This document shows, in pieces, positions 16,809 to 27,155 of a stretch of DNA of 49,524 nucleotides (positions within the stretch are counted from its first letter, which is position 1; each line of letters starts with the position of its first letter). A program made the position numbers and the translations under genes. Origin of the DNA: Candidatus Hydrogenedentota bacterium (GTDB lineage Bacteria; Hydrogenedentota; Hydrogenedentia; Hydrogenedentales; CAIZGN01); assembly GCA_903932505.1 (NCBI GenBank), contig CAIZGN010000691.1, positions 1 through 49,524 of the forward strand, given 5' to 3'. Below the pieces are notes generated by a model that was not told where the DNA came from, searched no databases, and saw only the letters and a program-made list of their open reading frames with translations.

Positions 16809-19800
16809 CTACTGTTCGAATACCACCGGCAAGCCATTCGGGTGCGCAATACGCGCACCCATGTGCCATCTTCCGCCTAACTGCGTCACCTTGAGCAGCA
16901 GGGTGTTCTTTCCCGCCTTCGCGGTGACCGGGCATTCGTCTTCGTCAGCCCGATAGCCGCGCGCGACATCCTGCCGGTCTATTTCCTGCCCGTTAAACCA
17001 AGCCTTCACGCCGTCATTGCTGCCGATTTTGACAACATAGTTGCCCGCCTCGGGAAGCTGGATCTCAGTGTAGGCGTAGGCGGCGACGGAGGATTCTTCG
17101 CCCAGAATGCGAACGAGATTCACCTTTCCCTTGGCATCCTGCGTGCGGTATTCAATCCACGCCAGCGGTCGGCTGTCGGTCTTGATGGGGCGTGCGAGGT
17201 CAATGTCGGGTTCCCCGATCCATGCTTTGTCGATGCCATTCTGAACGCCATCGAAGGGAACCGGCCCGGTGATCTGCCATACGCGCACGGCCCCGTTTTG
17301 CTTTGCCTCCGCGTAGAGATCAAAACCGGTTTCAGCCAGCGCCTTGCAGACCAGGGTCTGCCCCGGGGCGTCATGCACCCCGTCAAGCAAGCCACGAAGT
17401 GTTTGTATACCCGCCTCGCGGTCTCGCTTCCCGGTCTTGAGTTCCTCAGACACCTGACTCACATAGGATTGAAAGGCCTTTTCACTGGCAAAACACATGA
17501 TGCGGCCGTCTTCCAGTGCCAGCAGGAGACGACCATCGCGGTCGATGGCCATCCCATTCATCCGTGGGGTCGCGGGGAGTTCCTGTCGGGCGGTCAGCGC
17601 ACCCGTGGCGCGGTCGATCAGCGTGATGGCGTGGCTATACCACAGGGTGCGTGGCGCTTGGGTAGCAAAGGTCACCGCCACGTATTTCCCGCCGAGTGCC
17701 ATGCCTGTAGTCAAAGCGTTGCCGAGGGAATCAGCGGTCCATTTTGCGGACAATTGCTTCGGATCCTTGTAGGTCGCCATGCTGTCGCAAAGCTCATTCG
17801 CACGATAAGCCCGGGGTGCTGATTCGCGACCGGGCAAGTAGACGAAATCTTCGCCATCCCAAACCGGGGTTACACTACCTTTCCCTGCATCACGCACGGG
17901 ACGTCCGTCGAGGGTGAGGTAATACGATGATGGACTAACCACATTTTCCATAGCAGAATACCGAAGACGCCCACCAAGCAGAATCCATTGGTCCCCGAAG
18001 GCGGCGAGTTCCTCGCCCCGATCTGCACGGGGTGCGCCGGTGCCCACCGATTTTTCGCCAAGGTATTCGCCGGTTTTGAGGTCAAAGGGGGACGGGCCCA
18101 TGATATTGCCGCCCGCAAGCCACAGTTTCCCGCTTTGGATAGTCATGGTGCCTTGCGCGGACACGCCTTTGCGCAGGGCTTCATCGAGATGCCCGGTGGC
18201 ATCATTCACCCAACGCACTGCGCCGGTGTTCGCGTCCAAGGCGTAGACATACGTGCCGTCGGAATCAATGAAACCGGCTGCAAAATATGCGGTACCGTCC
18301 TCAATCACGATGCCGGTATGCACGGGCCAATTCGAGCACAAGCGGCCGTACAGCATGATGCGGCGCTCAATGGGGGCCGCCTGGAATCGCCATATCAGCT
18401 CGCCGCTTTGCGCGTCGAGGCAATAGACAGCGCCGTCGCCCGAACCCGCAAATACTCGCCCATTCCAGCAGGTGGGCGCAACGAGTATCGGCCCCGCCGT
18501 GGCATAGGTCCAGACCGGCAGACCGGCATTGGCATCGTAGGCCCGCACTGCGCCATCATCACCCGCCACATAGATTCGGCCGGACGCGCACACGGGCGCG
18601 GTGGGTAGGAACGGGCGTATCGGCGCGGTCGTCCATAGCGGGAAAAGTCGCCCGGAAAGCTCGGCGCTGCTTGCGCCGGTGTGGCGGTTCCCCCCCCGGT
18701 GGGCGGACCAATCTTGATCCGAAACAGCGGAGGGATCCTCCGTTCGCGGCTTGGGATCGTAGAACAGTCGCGATTCAACCGGCTCTGCGGTGATGGGCTT
18801 CGCCGAGCAGAGTCCCGCCGTGCCGATGAGCGCGAGTCCGCAGTCGCAGGGCCACGGACCGATGTACAGCAGGCCGTTGGCGCCGACAATGCCATCATTA
18901 CACGCGGGTCGCATCGCGCCGTCAAAGGTGATCTTGCCGGAGGCGCGGTCATAGCGGGTGACCCCTTCCGGCCATCCCCGGACAAACAGGGAATCGGGCG
19001 TGGCGGTCAATCGGGCGCACGAGCGCTTCTTGAAACCAAGATCGGCGATCGTTTCCCCGGTCTTGGGGTCAAGGGATAAGGTGCTGCCATCGGGGCCGAT
19101 GCCCACCAGTGCCTTGCCGTCCAAATAGAGGACATTGGGATTGCTCGAGGTCTTGGGGCGGTGCCACAGGCGCTTCCCGTCGGCCGTGGAAATCGCCACC
19201 ACGTTCTCAAGGGTTTGTCCCTGATAAAACAGCACGTCCGGCGAATAAACACAGGTGGCGCAGGAACGGAAGCCCGGGGTCGAGCTCAGTCCCTCGCCCT
19301 TCTTTTCGATGAGTTGGCGGGTTTCTGGGTCTTCATTGAGCCAGACCTCTTTTCCGGTCTGCGCATCAAGGCAGCCAAGTCGGGATTCTGGCGCATAGAA
19401 GAACAGCTTGCCGCCACCCATAGCCAGACCACGCGAATCCACCGTGCCGGGTTTTTCCTGATGGGTCCATCGCACTTTGTTCGCGGCGAGGTCATAGGCC
19501 AGCAGGGTTTCACCGAAGCCCCAAGGAACGCGATCCATATAATACCCCGCGCTCAATTCGCTCCAGCTCCAAGCCGGCATTTTGCTGCGCACAATAGTCG
19601 TTTCGCCGGGATCCGCCTGTTGGCCCGCCAAGGCATACAATACGCCATCCTGCAACACGATCCATTTCCATGTTCCGGGAACCTCGGGTGTGCGTACACG
19701 GCCTTTTTCAGCACCCGTTTCAGGATCCAGCATCAGGCAGCCGTCGCCACTGGGGTCAATCATGTAGAACGTGTCCGGTTGGGCCACAAAAGCCGACCGA

Positions 19801-20540
19801 TGCACCATGTAGCCGTCGGGAAGTTTCTTGCGCCACAATTCCGAGCCGTTGTAACCATTGCGCGCGAGCAGGGTATTGAGCCACGGCTCTTCGCGTTCGT
19901 GGTGGGCGATGTGGCCCATTGCGGTAAACATGCGACCGTTGGAAATCGTGGTAATCGCGGGCATCGTATTGTAATAAGGGCCGCCCATCCATTGGGTCGT
20001 GTAAGGCGCCTTGATGACCGTGTCATTCGAGACGGGGTTGTTGTCGGGACTGTGTTCCCAATGGGTCCAGTTATCCACGCCCGCTTGGGCGGGCTTCACG
20101 CGGAAAGTACCGGGTTGCGGCAACCCGAAAACAGCCTTGCCGCCGGGCGATAGCACGCGCTCAGCCTCGGTCGCCAGTTCGGGCGTTTCCGCAACAAAGC
20201 CCAAGACCAAGTCCACGGTGTTGTCGGCATGGGGGAGTGAGGTCTTGCCCCAGTTTTCGGCGATGAGCCGATCCTGCGACCACTTGTTGGTTTCAGCGGC
20301 ATCTAGGGCCGATTGCACCGCACCGGGTTGTCTTGCGAGCAGATGCACCAGAAAGGAGGTCTTTGCCACCACCTCAAGCGCTGGGTTGGAATCCCCGTCA
20401 ACAATGACCACACAAATTCCATGGGTGCGCCCCGCCTGTTCGAGATACCAGGGCGCGACCTCTGCGGTTGCAAAAGTACAGACACCAAGCGATAGCAAGC
20501 CCATCAGGGCCCAGACCATACCCATACGAAAACGCTTCAT
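16809..20540 (-). CDS. Large exported PQQ-binding-like beta-propeller protein with N-terminal methyltransferase-like segment
   Basis: Signal peptide; repeated GxxYCLDAQTGELIWRF / VYALDANTGAVRWV / LGCLDAQTGKEVW; N-terminal SLPHADNTVDLVLGF...EAERVLSPGGKAVFG; C-terminal YVVKIGSNDGVKAWFNGQ. Confidence 0.85.
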   Translation of the reverse strand: MKRFRMGMVWALMGLLSLGVCTFATAEVAPWYLEQAGRTHGICVVIVDGDSNPALEVVAKTSFLVHLLARQPGAVQSALDAAETNKWSQDRLIAENWGKTSLPHADNTVDLVLGFVAETPELATEAERVLSPGGKAVFGLPQPGTFRVKPAQAGVDNWTHWEHSPDNNPVSNDTVIKAPYTTQWMGGPYYNTMPAITTISNGRMFTAMGHIAHHEREEPWLNTLLARNGYNGSELWRKKLPDGYMVHRSAFVAQPDTFYMIDPSGDGCLMLDPETGAEKGRVRTPEVPGTWKWIVLQDGVLYALAGQQADPGETTIVRSKMPAWSWSELSAGYYMDRVPWGFGETLLAYDLAANKVRWTHQEKPGTVDSRGLAMGGGKLFFYAPESRLGCLDAQTGKEVWLNEDPETRQLIEKKGEGLSSTPGFRSCATCVYSPDVLFYQGQTLENVVAISTADGKRLWHRPKTSSNPNVLYLDGKALVGIGPDGSTLSLDPKTGETIADLGFKKRSCARLTATPDSLFVRGWPEGVTRYDRASGKITFDGAMRPACNDGIVGANGLLYIGPWPCDCGLALIGTAGLCSAKPITAEPVESRLFYDPKPRTEDPSAVSDQDWSAHRGGNRHTGASSAELSGRLFPLWTTAPIRPFLPTAPVCASGRIYVAGDDGAVRAYDANAGLPVWTYATAGPILVAPTCWNGRVFAGSGDGAVYCLDAQSGELIWRFQAAPIERRIMLYGRLCSNWPVHTGIVIEDGTAYFAAGFIDSDGTYVYALDANTGAVRWVNDATGHLDEALRKGVSAQGTMTIQSGKLWLAGGNIMGPSPFDLKTGEYLGEKSVGTGAPRADRGEELAAFGDQWILLGGRLRYSAMENVVSPSSYYLTLDGRPVRDAGKGSVTPVWDGEDFVYLPGRESAPRAYRANELCDSMATYKDPKQLSAKWTADSLGNALTTGMALGGKYVAVTFATQAPRTLWYSHAITLIDRATGALTARQELPATPRMNGMAIDRDGRLLLALEDGRIMCFASEKAFQSYVSQVSEELKTGKRDREAGIQTLRGLLDGVHDAPGQTLVCKALAETGFDLYAEAKQNGAVRVWQITGPVPFDGVQNGIDKAWIGEPDIDLARPIKTDSRPLAWIEYRTQDAKGKVNLVRILGEESSVAAYAYTEIQLPEAGNYVVKIGSNDGVKAWFNGQEIDRQDVARGYRADEDECPVTAKAGKNTLLLKVTQLGGRWHMGARIAHPNGLPVVFEQ

Positions 20541-20797
20541 GACGGAAGTCCTCCTGTCGGTTCTTGTCGGTAGCGCAGTAATCCAAACATCCTTGCGCTT
20601 AGTTTAAGCTATGGGCGCTCAATTGTCTACCCGGCAACGTTTGAAACGCTGCGCAAGCAAGCGCGCTAATGCGATTGCACGTTTATTGCGTGCGTTCCTG
20701 ATTGTTTCCCCAATAACAAACTCTCCGCTCAAGTTTATTGCCTGATTGTTCGATATACCCTACAGAACTGAAGGCCAACCTCACGGAGACCGACACC

Positions 20798-21013
20798 ATG
20801 GACTCGACACTGACCACCGCGATTGAAATTCCGATTGACCAACGTGTGAAAAGCATTCTGGAAACCCGTCCACAGGTGGAAAAGGCGTTGAGAAACTACG
20901 CGCGAGATTTGGGAGTCTCGATTGAGCATGTGATCCTGGGTGCGCTCGTCATGGTCGCTCAGGATTACAACGAAGCCACCGGGGATGGGATGATTCCCCG
21001 TCTGAGCGCGTAA
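20798..21013 (+). CDS. Small hypothetical protein (71 aa)
   Basis: ATG at 20798, MDSTLTTAIEIPIDQRVKSILETRPQVEKALRNYARDLGVSIEHVILGALVMVAQDYNEATGDGMIPRLSA. Confidence 0.6.
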   Translation: MDSTLTTAIEIPIDQRVKSILETRPQVEKALRNYARDLGVSIEHVILGALVMVAQDYNEATGDGMIPRLSA

Positions 21014-21051
21014 ATCGCGCCATTGATCGCAGCGCAACTTTTGTTGCCGCG

Positions 21052-21101
21052 CATGCACAAAGGCACCAGGAAGCAACGTTTTCCTGGTGCCTTTGTGCAT
21101 G
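21052..21101. terminator. Perfect 21-bp stem hairpin (8-nt loop) between convergent genes, likely bidirectional terminator
   Basis: CATGCACAAAGGCACCAGGAA / TTCCTGGTGCCTTTGTGCATG; lies between the + gene ending 21013 and the - gene ending 21120; no clear U-tract. Confidence 0.6.
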
Positions 21102-21119
21102 TTCGCAAATTTGACGTGA

Positions 21120-22616
21120 CTACTCCGGCTTCGCTTCCTGCACCGTGGGAGGGGCATCGGCATCGGGCCAGGTACCGCCGGTGATTTTTTCCAGCTCAGC
21201 GGTGGCCAGCCGCGCATCGCGCAGGGCGCGGGCTTCTTCGAGTTTGAAATCGAGGAGCGTTTGCTCCGCATCGAGGACATCTAGGATTCGGGTGTCGCCG
21301 GGACCGCTGGCATAGGTTTGCTGGATACTGTCGAGGGCACGCAGCGCCTGCGGGCCGAGTGTCTCGCCATACAGCTTGTGCCGACGGTGGGCGTCCTGCA
21401 GGTTAAAGATGGCTTCCTGGGCTTGTGCCCGCAAATCATGGGTGGCCCGTTGTTTTTCGTGGAGAACCGCGTCCGCCTGCAGGTTGGCCTCCTCGATGCC
21501 TGCCCGGATGCGCTTGCGCCAGATGGGCAGGGTGAGACCCAGCGACAGCATGACCTCGTCGCGACCACTGGTATTCGCCATGGTGGTGGTCGATGCGGTG
21601 GGCATGGCGGTGGAGGTGCTTCCCATGCCGGTTGAGGTGGTGCCGGTGGTCATGCCCGTGGTATCCGCCTTGGAAACAGAATTGCCCACGGTGTTGAGCG
21701 CGGTAAAGGCATCACGGCCCCTGAACTTGGTATCGGGCGGCGATGGAACCACCGTGTAGTCGAGCATGAGGGTAAGGTTGGGGAGTCCTTGCTTCTTCGC
21801 GACACGCGCCTGTTCCTCCCAGCTTTTCTGCATGGCGTCGAACCGGTCGAGTTCCGGATTGGCCTTTTGGAGGTGGGCGACAATGTCGTCCAGTGCGGGG
21901 GCTTCGGGCGGTTCGGGCAGTTCAGCCGGCCACGGTCGCTCTTTGTTTTCTTCAAGTCCGATGGCCGCATCGAGCCGGGCATCAAGCACGGTCTTCATGC
22001 CGTTCATCTGCTTGAGGCGATCCTCCATGCCTGTCTTTCGCATCGACACGCGCATGAGTTCATCATCCATGGCGAGGCCCAGCGCGAGTTTCGAGCGGAC
22101 CAGATCCTCCATGAATGACATAATCCCGATCTGATTTTCCATGACTTGGATTTGTCCGGCGAGAAAACCCAGCTCGTAATAGGTTTGCTTGACCTCGAGA
22201 AAGAGCATGTCGCGCTGCACGAAGAAGGCCTGCAAAGCGACTTCGGCCTCGGCCGCAGCCTTGTCGCCTTGGGCACGCAGCGCGCCGAACCACGGGAAGG
22301 ATTGTTGCAGTGTCATGCGTGGCGCAAAGGCATCGGCGGTGATGGACTGCCCGAAGGTGAACATGGGGTCGCTCAGGGATTTTGCTTGCGGAATTCGCTG
22401 GAGCGCCGCCTGCCAAGCCTGATACTGCGCTTGTAACGAAGGGCTGTGCTCCACCGCCTGCGTGAGGAAGCCCCGCAGTTCTTCGTTCGCCGCGCGCACG
22501 GGAACACCCGGCATTTCTGCCGCAGCCATACAACACAGGCACAGCGCACTAAGAAACATGCAGCAAACTCCCACAAACCCTGCGCGTAGTGTACTTGGAA
22601 TGCGCGCCCCAAGCAA
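21120..22616 (-). CDS. TolC/CusC-family outer-membrane efflux protein
   Basis: OEP-type coiled-coil text (VEHSPSLQAQYQAWQAALQRIPQAKSL..., YELGFLAGQIQVMENQI); insert TTGMTTGTTSTGMGSTSTAMPTASTTTMANTSG. Confidence 0.85.
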   Translation of the reverse strand: MLGARIPSTLRAGFVGVCCMFLSALCLCCMAAAEMPGVPVRAANEELRGFLTQAVEHSPSLQAQYQAWQAALQRIPQAKSLSDPMFTFGQSITADAFAPRMTLQQSFPWFGALRAQGDKAAAEAEVALQAFFVQRDMLFLEVKQTYYELGFLAGQIQVMENQIGIMSFMEDLVRSKLALGLAMDDELMRVSMRKTGMEDRLKQMNGMKTVLDARLDAAIGLEENKERPWPAELPEPPEAPALDDIVAHLQKANPELDRFDAMQKSWEEQARVAKKQGLPNLTLMLDYTVVPSPPDTKFRGRDAFTALNTVGNSVSKADTTGMTTGTTSTGMGSTSTAMPTASTTTMANTSGRDEVMLSLGLTLPIWRKRIRAGIEEANLQADAVLHEKQRATHDLRAQAQEAIFNLQDAHRRHKLYGETLGPQALRALDSIQQTYASGPGDTRILDVLDAEQTLLDFKLEEARALRDARLATAELEKITGGTWPDADAPPTVQEAKPE

Positions 22617-22624
22617 TGCGACCG

Positions 22625-23302
22625 CTATTTCTTCGGGGTTTGCGCCTTTGCCTTCCGGGCATCATCCAAGATCTTGGTATACTTGATCGGGTCTTTCTTG
22701 AGCTTATCGGCGCAGGACGCGCAGCAAAGCCGGAACAGATGATTATTCATCACGAAGTCGACGGGTTCACCCATCGATCCACCCAGTTTTTCACCCGAAG
22801 CGATGCAGGTGTCAAGGGGATATTCGGCTTTCTGCTTTTCGATCACTGCTTTGTCCAGTATCGCGAGATACTTCCCGGGTTCCTTTTCGAATTTACCGAT
22901 GCAGCCCTTGCAGCAGAACCGGACGAGGCGATTTTGGTAGATATAATCGACCCCACCGCCCATCGCATCCAGTTTTCCGCCCAGCACCACGCAGGTGTCC
23001 AGCGGGTAGAGAGCCTTTTGCTGCTCGACAATGGCGGCGTCCATTTTCTTGTCGTATTCGGCCGTCTTGGCCTTGTATTTTGATACGCAACCGGCGCAGC
23101 AGAAGCGCACTTCTCTTCCGTTGATGGTTTCAATAATCTGGTCACCCATAGCACCCAGTTTTTCTCCGGTGACCGGGCAGGTGTCCAAGGGGTAAGGGTC
23201 GCCGGTGGCGGCTTTGGCATCGGCAGCCCAAGCCGCGCCGAGGGAGAGGCCCGTGATGGCTATTCCAGCCAGAGCGCACAGCATGATGGAACGTGTTTTC
23301 AT
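22625..23302 (-). CDS. Exported protein with three tandem TRASH/YHS-like Cys modules
   Basis: Signal peptide; three copies of YPLDTCxxxGxKL...N(G/R/H)xxxRxCCxxC..K...KY with about 62-aa period. Confidence 0.85.
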   Translation of the reverse strand: MKTRSIMLCALAGIAITGLSLGAAWAADAKAATGDPYPLDTCPVTGEKLGAMGDQIIETINGREVRFCCAGCVSKYKAKTAEYDKKMDAAIVEQQKALYPLDTCVVLGGKLDAMGGGVDYIYQNRLVRFCCKGCIGKFEKEPGKYLAILDKAVIEKQKAEYPLDTCIASGEKLGGSMGEPVDFVMNNHLFRLCCASCADKLKKDPIKYTKILDDARKAKAQTPKK

Positions 23303-23381
23303 TTTGGCATTTCCTTTTTCACTCGGTTTCGGGTTGCTACTTGCGGTTTAACATTATATGAGCGGGGTGCATTCCGTGGAC

Positions 23382-24212
23382 TTATTCGGCGAAGATTTCA
23401 CCGTAGACCATCTTCTGAAATTCAGAATCTTCGCGCAGGGTATCAAAATCCGTATCGGTGCTGGCCTGACTGCGCAATGAGGGGGCGCGCTCCAAGGCGA
23501 TCGACAGGTTTTTCAGGGCCTCCTCTTTTTTGCCCATGAGGCTGCACAGGCAGGCGAGGTTATAATACGGTTTCGCGTGGTTCGGATTGGCCCCTGCCGC
23601 CGTTCGGTACTCCTTTTCAGCCTCCTCGTATCGCTTCTGTTGCACCAGCAGGTTTGCATAGTTGTTGTGGGCGGCAGGGTCGTTCGGGTTCAGGCGAATG
23701 GCTTCGACGCATTCCGCTTCGGCTTCCTTCGTTCGCCCCTCACCCCGAAGCACAATGGCGAGCAGGTTGTGCGGTCGTCCCCATCCGGGCTTGAGTTCAA
23801 TCGCTTTCGCGAGGAGGGTTTTGGCTTCCCCTGCACGTCCCACCGTCTGTCGACCGAGAATGCTGCCGAGAGACGCATAGGCCGCAGCCCAATTCGGGTC
23901 GGCCTTGATGGCCCTTCGCAGATGGGCTTCGGCGGCGGCAAGGTTGGACTCCCGCTCATACTGCGCGGCAAGCACGAAGTGTTCCCCCGCCGATTTCGGG
24001 GTCCCATCCGCCAAAGCCGCAGCCGCAGCTCGCACGGCGTTCTGCGTGGGCAAGTCCCATGCGCTGGGATCCTCTTCCAGAAGGGCAACGGCGCGCGTCG
24101 TCAAAGCGTCCGTGGGCGCGGGGCTCTGGCCCCATCCCCGGTATCCGGCCACCGCGAGCGCCGCCACGACCGCAGCCGTGGCGCACACCCAAGCGATAGC
24201 ATACCTGCGCAT
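23382..24212 (-). CDS. TPR-repeat protein with N-terminal TM/signal anchor
   Basis: Repeated DPNWAAAYASLGSILGRQ / NPNDPAAHNNYANLLVQQKRYEEAEKEYR / NPNHAKPYYNLACLCSLMGKKEEAL. Confidence 0.85.
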   Translation of the reverse strand: MRRYAIAWVCATAAVVAALAVAGYRGWGQSPAPTDALTTRAVALLEEDPSAWDLPTQNAVRAAAAALADGTPKSAGEHFVLAAQYERESNLAAAEAHLRRAIKADPNWAAAYASLGSILGRQTVGRAGEAKTLLAKAIELKPGWGRPHNLLAIVLRGEGRTKEAEAECVEAIRLNPNDPAAHNNYANLLVQQKRYEEAEKEYRTAAGANPNHAKPYYNLACLCSLMGKKEEALKNLSIALERAPSLRSQASTDTDFDTLREDSEFQKMVYGEIFAE

Positions 24213-24270
24213 AAGGAACCCGCTCCCCGCCAGCGTGCTGCCGGCGCTCACAACGGTCCGTCAAAAACGA

Positions 24271-24690
24271 TCAAACGCGGTGGTGGTCGGCCTGCCAATC
24301 CTGCACCAGACGCTTGATATCGCTCTGGCTCTGGATGTTCTCACTGAGTACTTTGCTCACCAACGCCGGTAGTTCCGCGTCGGACGCGAAACGCAACGCG
24401 ACCAATTGTTTGATTTGGAGGTCAGCGATTCGGGGTCGCAGTTCTTCCGGAAGCACCTGATTGAGCCGCACCCGCATTTCAAGCCGGATGATGCGATCCT
24501 GAAGGGTGAGCGCATAGGTGCGGGTAATCGCGAGCAGGAATATGGACGCGACGCAGCCGATGGAAAAACCAGCGGCGCCGCTGATGACAATTCCCACGAG
24601 CAAGGCGACCAGAAAAAGTCCCGCGCACACCATGAAGGTGGTGGGGAAGCGGGAGTGGTTCTCATAAGACTGGGGCTTTATTTCTGACAT
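24271..24690 (-). CDS. DUF6526-like membrane protein
   Basis: MSEIKPQSYENHSRFPTTFMV, two TM segments, QDRIIRLEMRVRLNQVLPEELRPRI. Confidence 0.7.
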   Translation of the reverse strand: MSEIKPQSYENHSRFPTTFMVCAGLFLVALLVGIVISGAAGFSIGCVASIFLLAITRTYALTLQDRIIRLEMRVRLNQVLPEELRPRIADLQIKQLVALRFASDAELPALVSKVLSENIQSQSDIKRLVQDWQADHHRV

Positions 24691-24696
24691 GGTTGC

Positions 24697-25122
24697 TTAT
24701 TCCTTTCCGTTTTCGAGTTGTTTGCGCAGGCGATCGAGCACCCCGTTGACGAAGCGCGGGGCCTCTTCAGATCCGAAGCGTTTTGCCAGGTCGACAGCCT
24801 CGTTAATGGCCACAGGGGGCGGGACATCCTCCCGGTGGCGCATCTCGTACAGGGCAATTCGCAGGACGGTTCGCTCGATACAGCCGATGCGGTCGAGACT
24901 CCAGTGCTCGAGGGCGGCCGAGATGCTCTCGTCCAACGTGTCCTGATGCTCGCAGACGCCGCGTATGAGCGCTTCCGCGTAGTGTCGAACCGACGGTTTG
25001 GCGGGGTTGACCTCAAAGAAATCATCGACCTCGCCTTCCCAAGGGTACTTGGTGAACTCCAGCCCGAAGAGGAATTGCAAGGCCCGATCCCGCGCGGCCG
25101 GTCTTGAACGAAGATTACTCAC
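24697..25122 (-). CDS. nusB: Transcription antitermination factor NusB
   Basis: [12 protein letters not shown]..., [45 protein letters not shown]. Confidence 0.93.
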   Translation of the reverse strand: MSNLRSRPAARDRALQFLFGLEFTKYPWEGEVDDFFEVNPAKPSVRHYAEALIRGVCEHQDTLDESISAALEHWSLDRIGCIERTVLRIALYEMRHREDVPPPVAINEAVDLAKRFGSEEAPRFVNGVLDRLRKQLENGKE

Positions 25123-25589
25123 GCGTCGAGTTGCTCCAATAGGCTGACCATCTCAAGGGCGGCCATGGCTGCGTCAACACCCTTATTTCCCGCCTTCGTA
25201 CCGGCCCGCTCAATGGCCTGCTCGATGTTGTCGGTCGTGAGCACGCCAAAGGTCACGGGTACGCCGGTCTGCATGGAAACCTGTCCGATGCCCTTAGCCA
25301 TTTCTGCGGCGACGTATTCAAAGTGGGGGGTGCCGCCCCGAATGACGCATCCAAGCGCAAGCACGGCGCTGTACTTTCCGGATGCGGCCATCTTCTGGGC
25401 AACCAACGGAATCTCAAAGGCACCGGGGGTCCAGGCCACCGTGATGGCTTCATCGGGCACATCGTGACGCCGGAGGGCATCAATCGCGCCACCGACGAGT
25501 TTGTTGGTGATGAACTCGTTGAAGCGTGAGACGACGATACCAAAGGTCTTGCCCTGAACGGCGAATTTTCCTTCGATAACTTTAGGCAT
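25119..25589 (-). CDS. ribH: 6,7-dimethyl-8-ribityllumazine synthase
   Basis: [81 protein letters not shown]. Confidence 0.96.
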   Translation of the reverse strand: MPKVIEGKFAVQGKTFGIVVSRFNEFITNKLVGGAIDALRRHDVPDEAITVAWTPGAFEIPLVAQKMAASGKYSAVLALGCVIRGGTPHFEYVAAEMAKGIGQVSMQTGVPVTFGVLTTDNIEQAIERAGTKAGNKGVDAAMAALEMVSLLEQLDA

Positions 25590-25623
25590 AGGTGAATTCC
25601 CTTCGTGTTTCGGTGCCGTATTG

Positions 25624-25917
25624 CTACTCTTCTTCTTCCTTCGAATCGGGGGCGTCCATGATCAGGGTGTCTTCGTCCACGAGGGACTCGGCACCCTCGA
25701 CATTGCGGGCCGCGAGCAGTTCGCGGGCCTGGGCCGCATTTTCCCGGTTCACATAGATTTTGGAGTCGTCTTCGACCGGGAAGGTGATGTGCGGAAGATC
25801 CGAGTCGATGTTGGCCTCGATTCCGTTGCTGTTGAGGTATCCAACGATGATTTCCGCCTCTTCATCATCCTTGCATGCGTACACCATTTCGAGTCCATGT
25901 TCTTCCGGCATGTTCAT
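25624..25917 (-). CDS. DUF2007-like protein (putative signal-transducing protein)
   Basis: [30 protein letters not shown]...[15 protein letters not shown]; acidic tail. Confidence 0.7.
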   Translation of the reverse strand: MNMPEEHGLEMVYACKDDEEAEIIVGYLNSNGIEANIDSDLPHITFPVEDDSKIYVNRENAAQARELLAARNVEGAESLVDEDTLIMDAPDSKEEEE

Positions 25918-25949
25918 ACTCCTTCTGGTTGTGCCGATTCGGCATTGGT

Positions 25950-27143
25950 CTATGACAACAAGTGTCCCATTTTTTCCTTCTTCGTGTCCAAATATTTCTG
26001 GTTGTCGGGGCCTGGCGACATTTCGATGGCAACCCGACCCGTGACCTGCAGTCCGTATCCTTCCATCCCCGCGCGTTTCACAGGGTTATTCGTGATGATG
26101 CGCATGCTCGTGACGCCCAGGTCTGTGAGGATCTGCGCGCCGATGCCGTATTCGCGGGGATCGGGGTCAAAGCCCAAGTGGACGTTCGCTTCCACCGTGT
26201 CCATGCCCGTGTCCTGCAGGGCGTAGGCCTTGATTTTATTGACCAGCCCGATACCGCGCCCTTCCTGACGCAGGTACACAAGCACACCGCAGTCGGCCTC
26301 GTCGATGATGCGCAGCGCCTGATTGAGTTGTCCGCCACAGTCACAGCGCAACGAGCCGAGCACATCGCCCGTGAAACATTCGGAATGGACCCGGACAAGG
26401 ATGTCATCTTTGTCGCTCACATCCCCTTTGACCAACGCGATGTGCTGAAAATCGTCGATCTCGGTTTCATAAACGATCACGCGGAATTGTCCATAGCGCG
26501 TCGGAAGTACGGCCTCGGCCACACGATGTACGAGCCGCTCGTTCTTGCGCCGATACTTGATGAGGGCTTCGATCGAGCAAATCTTCAGGCCATGCTCTTT
26601 GGCGAAGACCTTCAACTCGGGTAGACGCGCCATGGTGCCATCGTCATTCATGATCTCGCAGATGACCGACGCGGGGCGCAGTCCGGCCAGTTTCATGAGG
26701 TCGATGGACCCCTCCGTCTGCCCCGCCCGAACGAGCACGCCGCCGTCACGGGCTTGGAGGGGAAAGACATGGCCGGGGCGGACGAGGTCGCGCGCGGTTG
26801 TTCCCGGATCGGCGGCGACGAGGATGGAATGCGCCCGGTCGTGCGCGCTGATGCCCGTGGTCACGCCCGTGGCCGCTTCAAAAGACACATGGAACGCGGT
26901 GGAGAAGGGGGAGGTGTTTTCAGCGGTCATGGGCGGCAAACCCAGGATTTTGATGCGCTCGGTTGTCATGGGCATGCAAATGAGCCCGCGCCCGAATTTG
27001 GCCATGAAGTTGATGGCCGCAGGCGTCGCCAATTCGGCGGCCACAACGAGGTCACCCTCATTTTCGCGGTCTTCGTCATCAACAAGGATGATCATTTTTC
27101 CTTGGCGAAGCTCTTCGAGTATTTCCGGTATCGGCGTAAGCAT
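25950..27143 (-). CDS. ribBA: Bifunctional 3,4-dihydroxy-2-butanone-4-phosphate synthase / GTP cyclohydrolase II
   Basis: [43 protein letters not shown]...[10 protein letters not shown]. Confidence 0.96.
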   Translation of the reverse strand: MLTPIPEILEELRQGKMIILVDDEDRENEGDLVVAAELATPAAINFMAKFGRGLICMPMTTERIKILGLPPMTAENTSPFSTAFHVSFEAATGVTTGISAHDRAHSILVAADPGTTARDLVRPGHVFPLQARDGGVLVRAGQTEGSIDLMKLAGLRPASVICEIMNDDGTMARLPELKVFAKEHGLKICSIEALIKYRRKNERLVHRVAEAVLPTRYGQFRVIVYETEIDDFQHIALVKGDVSDKDDILVRVHSECFTGDVLGSLRCDCGGQLNQALRIIDEADCGVLVYLRQEGRGIGLVNKIKAYALQDTGMDTVEANVHLGFDPDPREYGIGAQILTDLGVTSMRIITNNPVKRAGMEGYGLQVTGRVAIEMSPGPDNQKYLDTKKEKMGHLLS

Positions 27144-27155
27144 CCGATCGTTCCT

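Noticed and set aside
19161-20153. 330-aa plus-strand ORF
   Set aside because: Antisense to the PQQ propeller gene; no domain.
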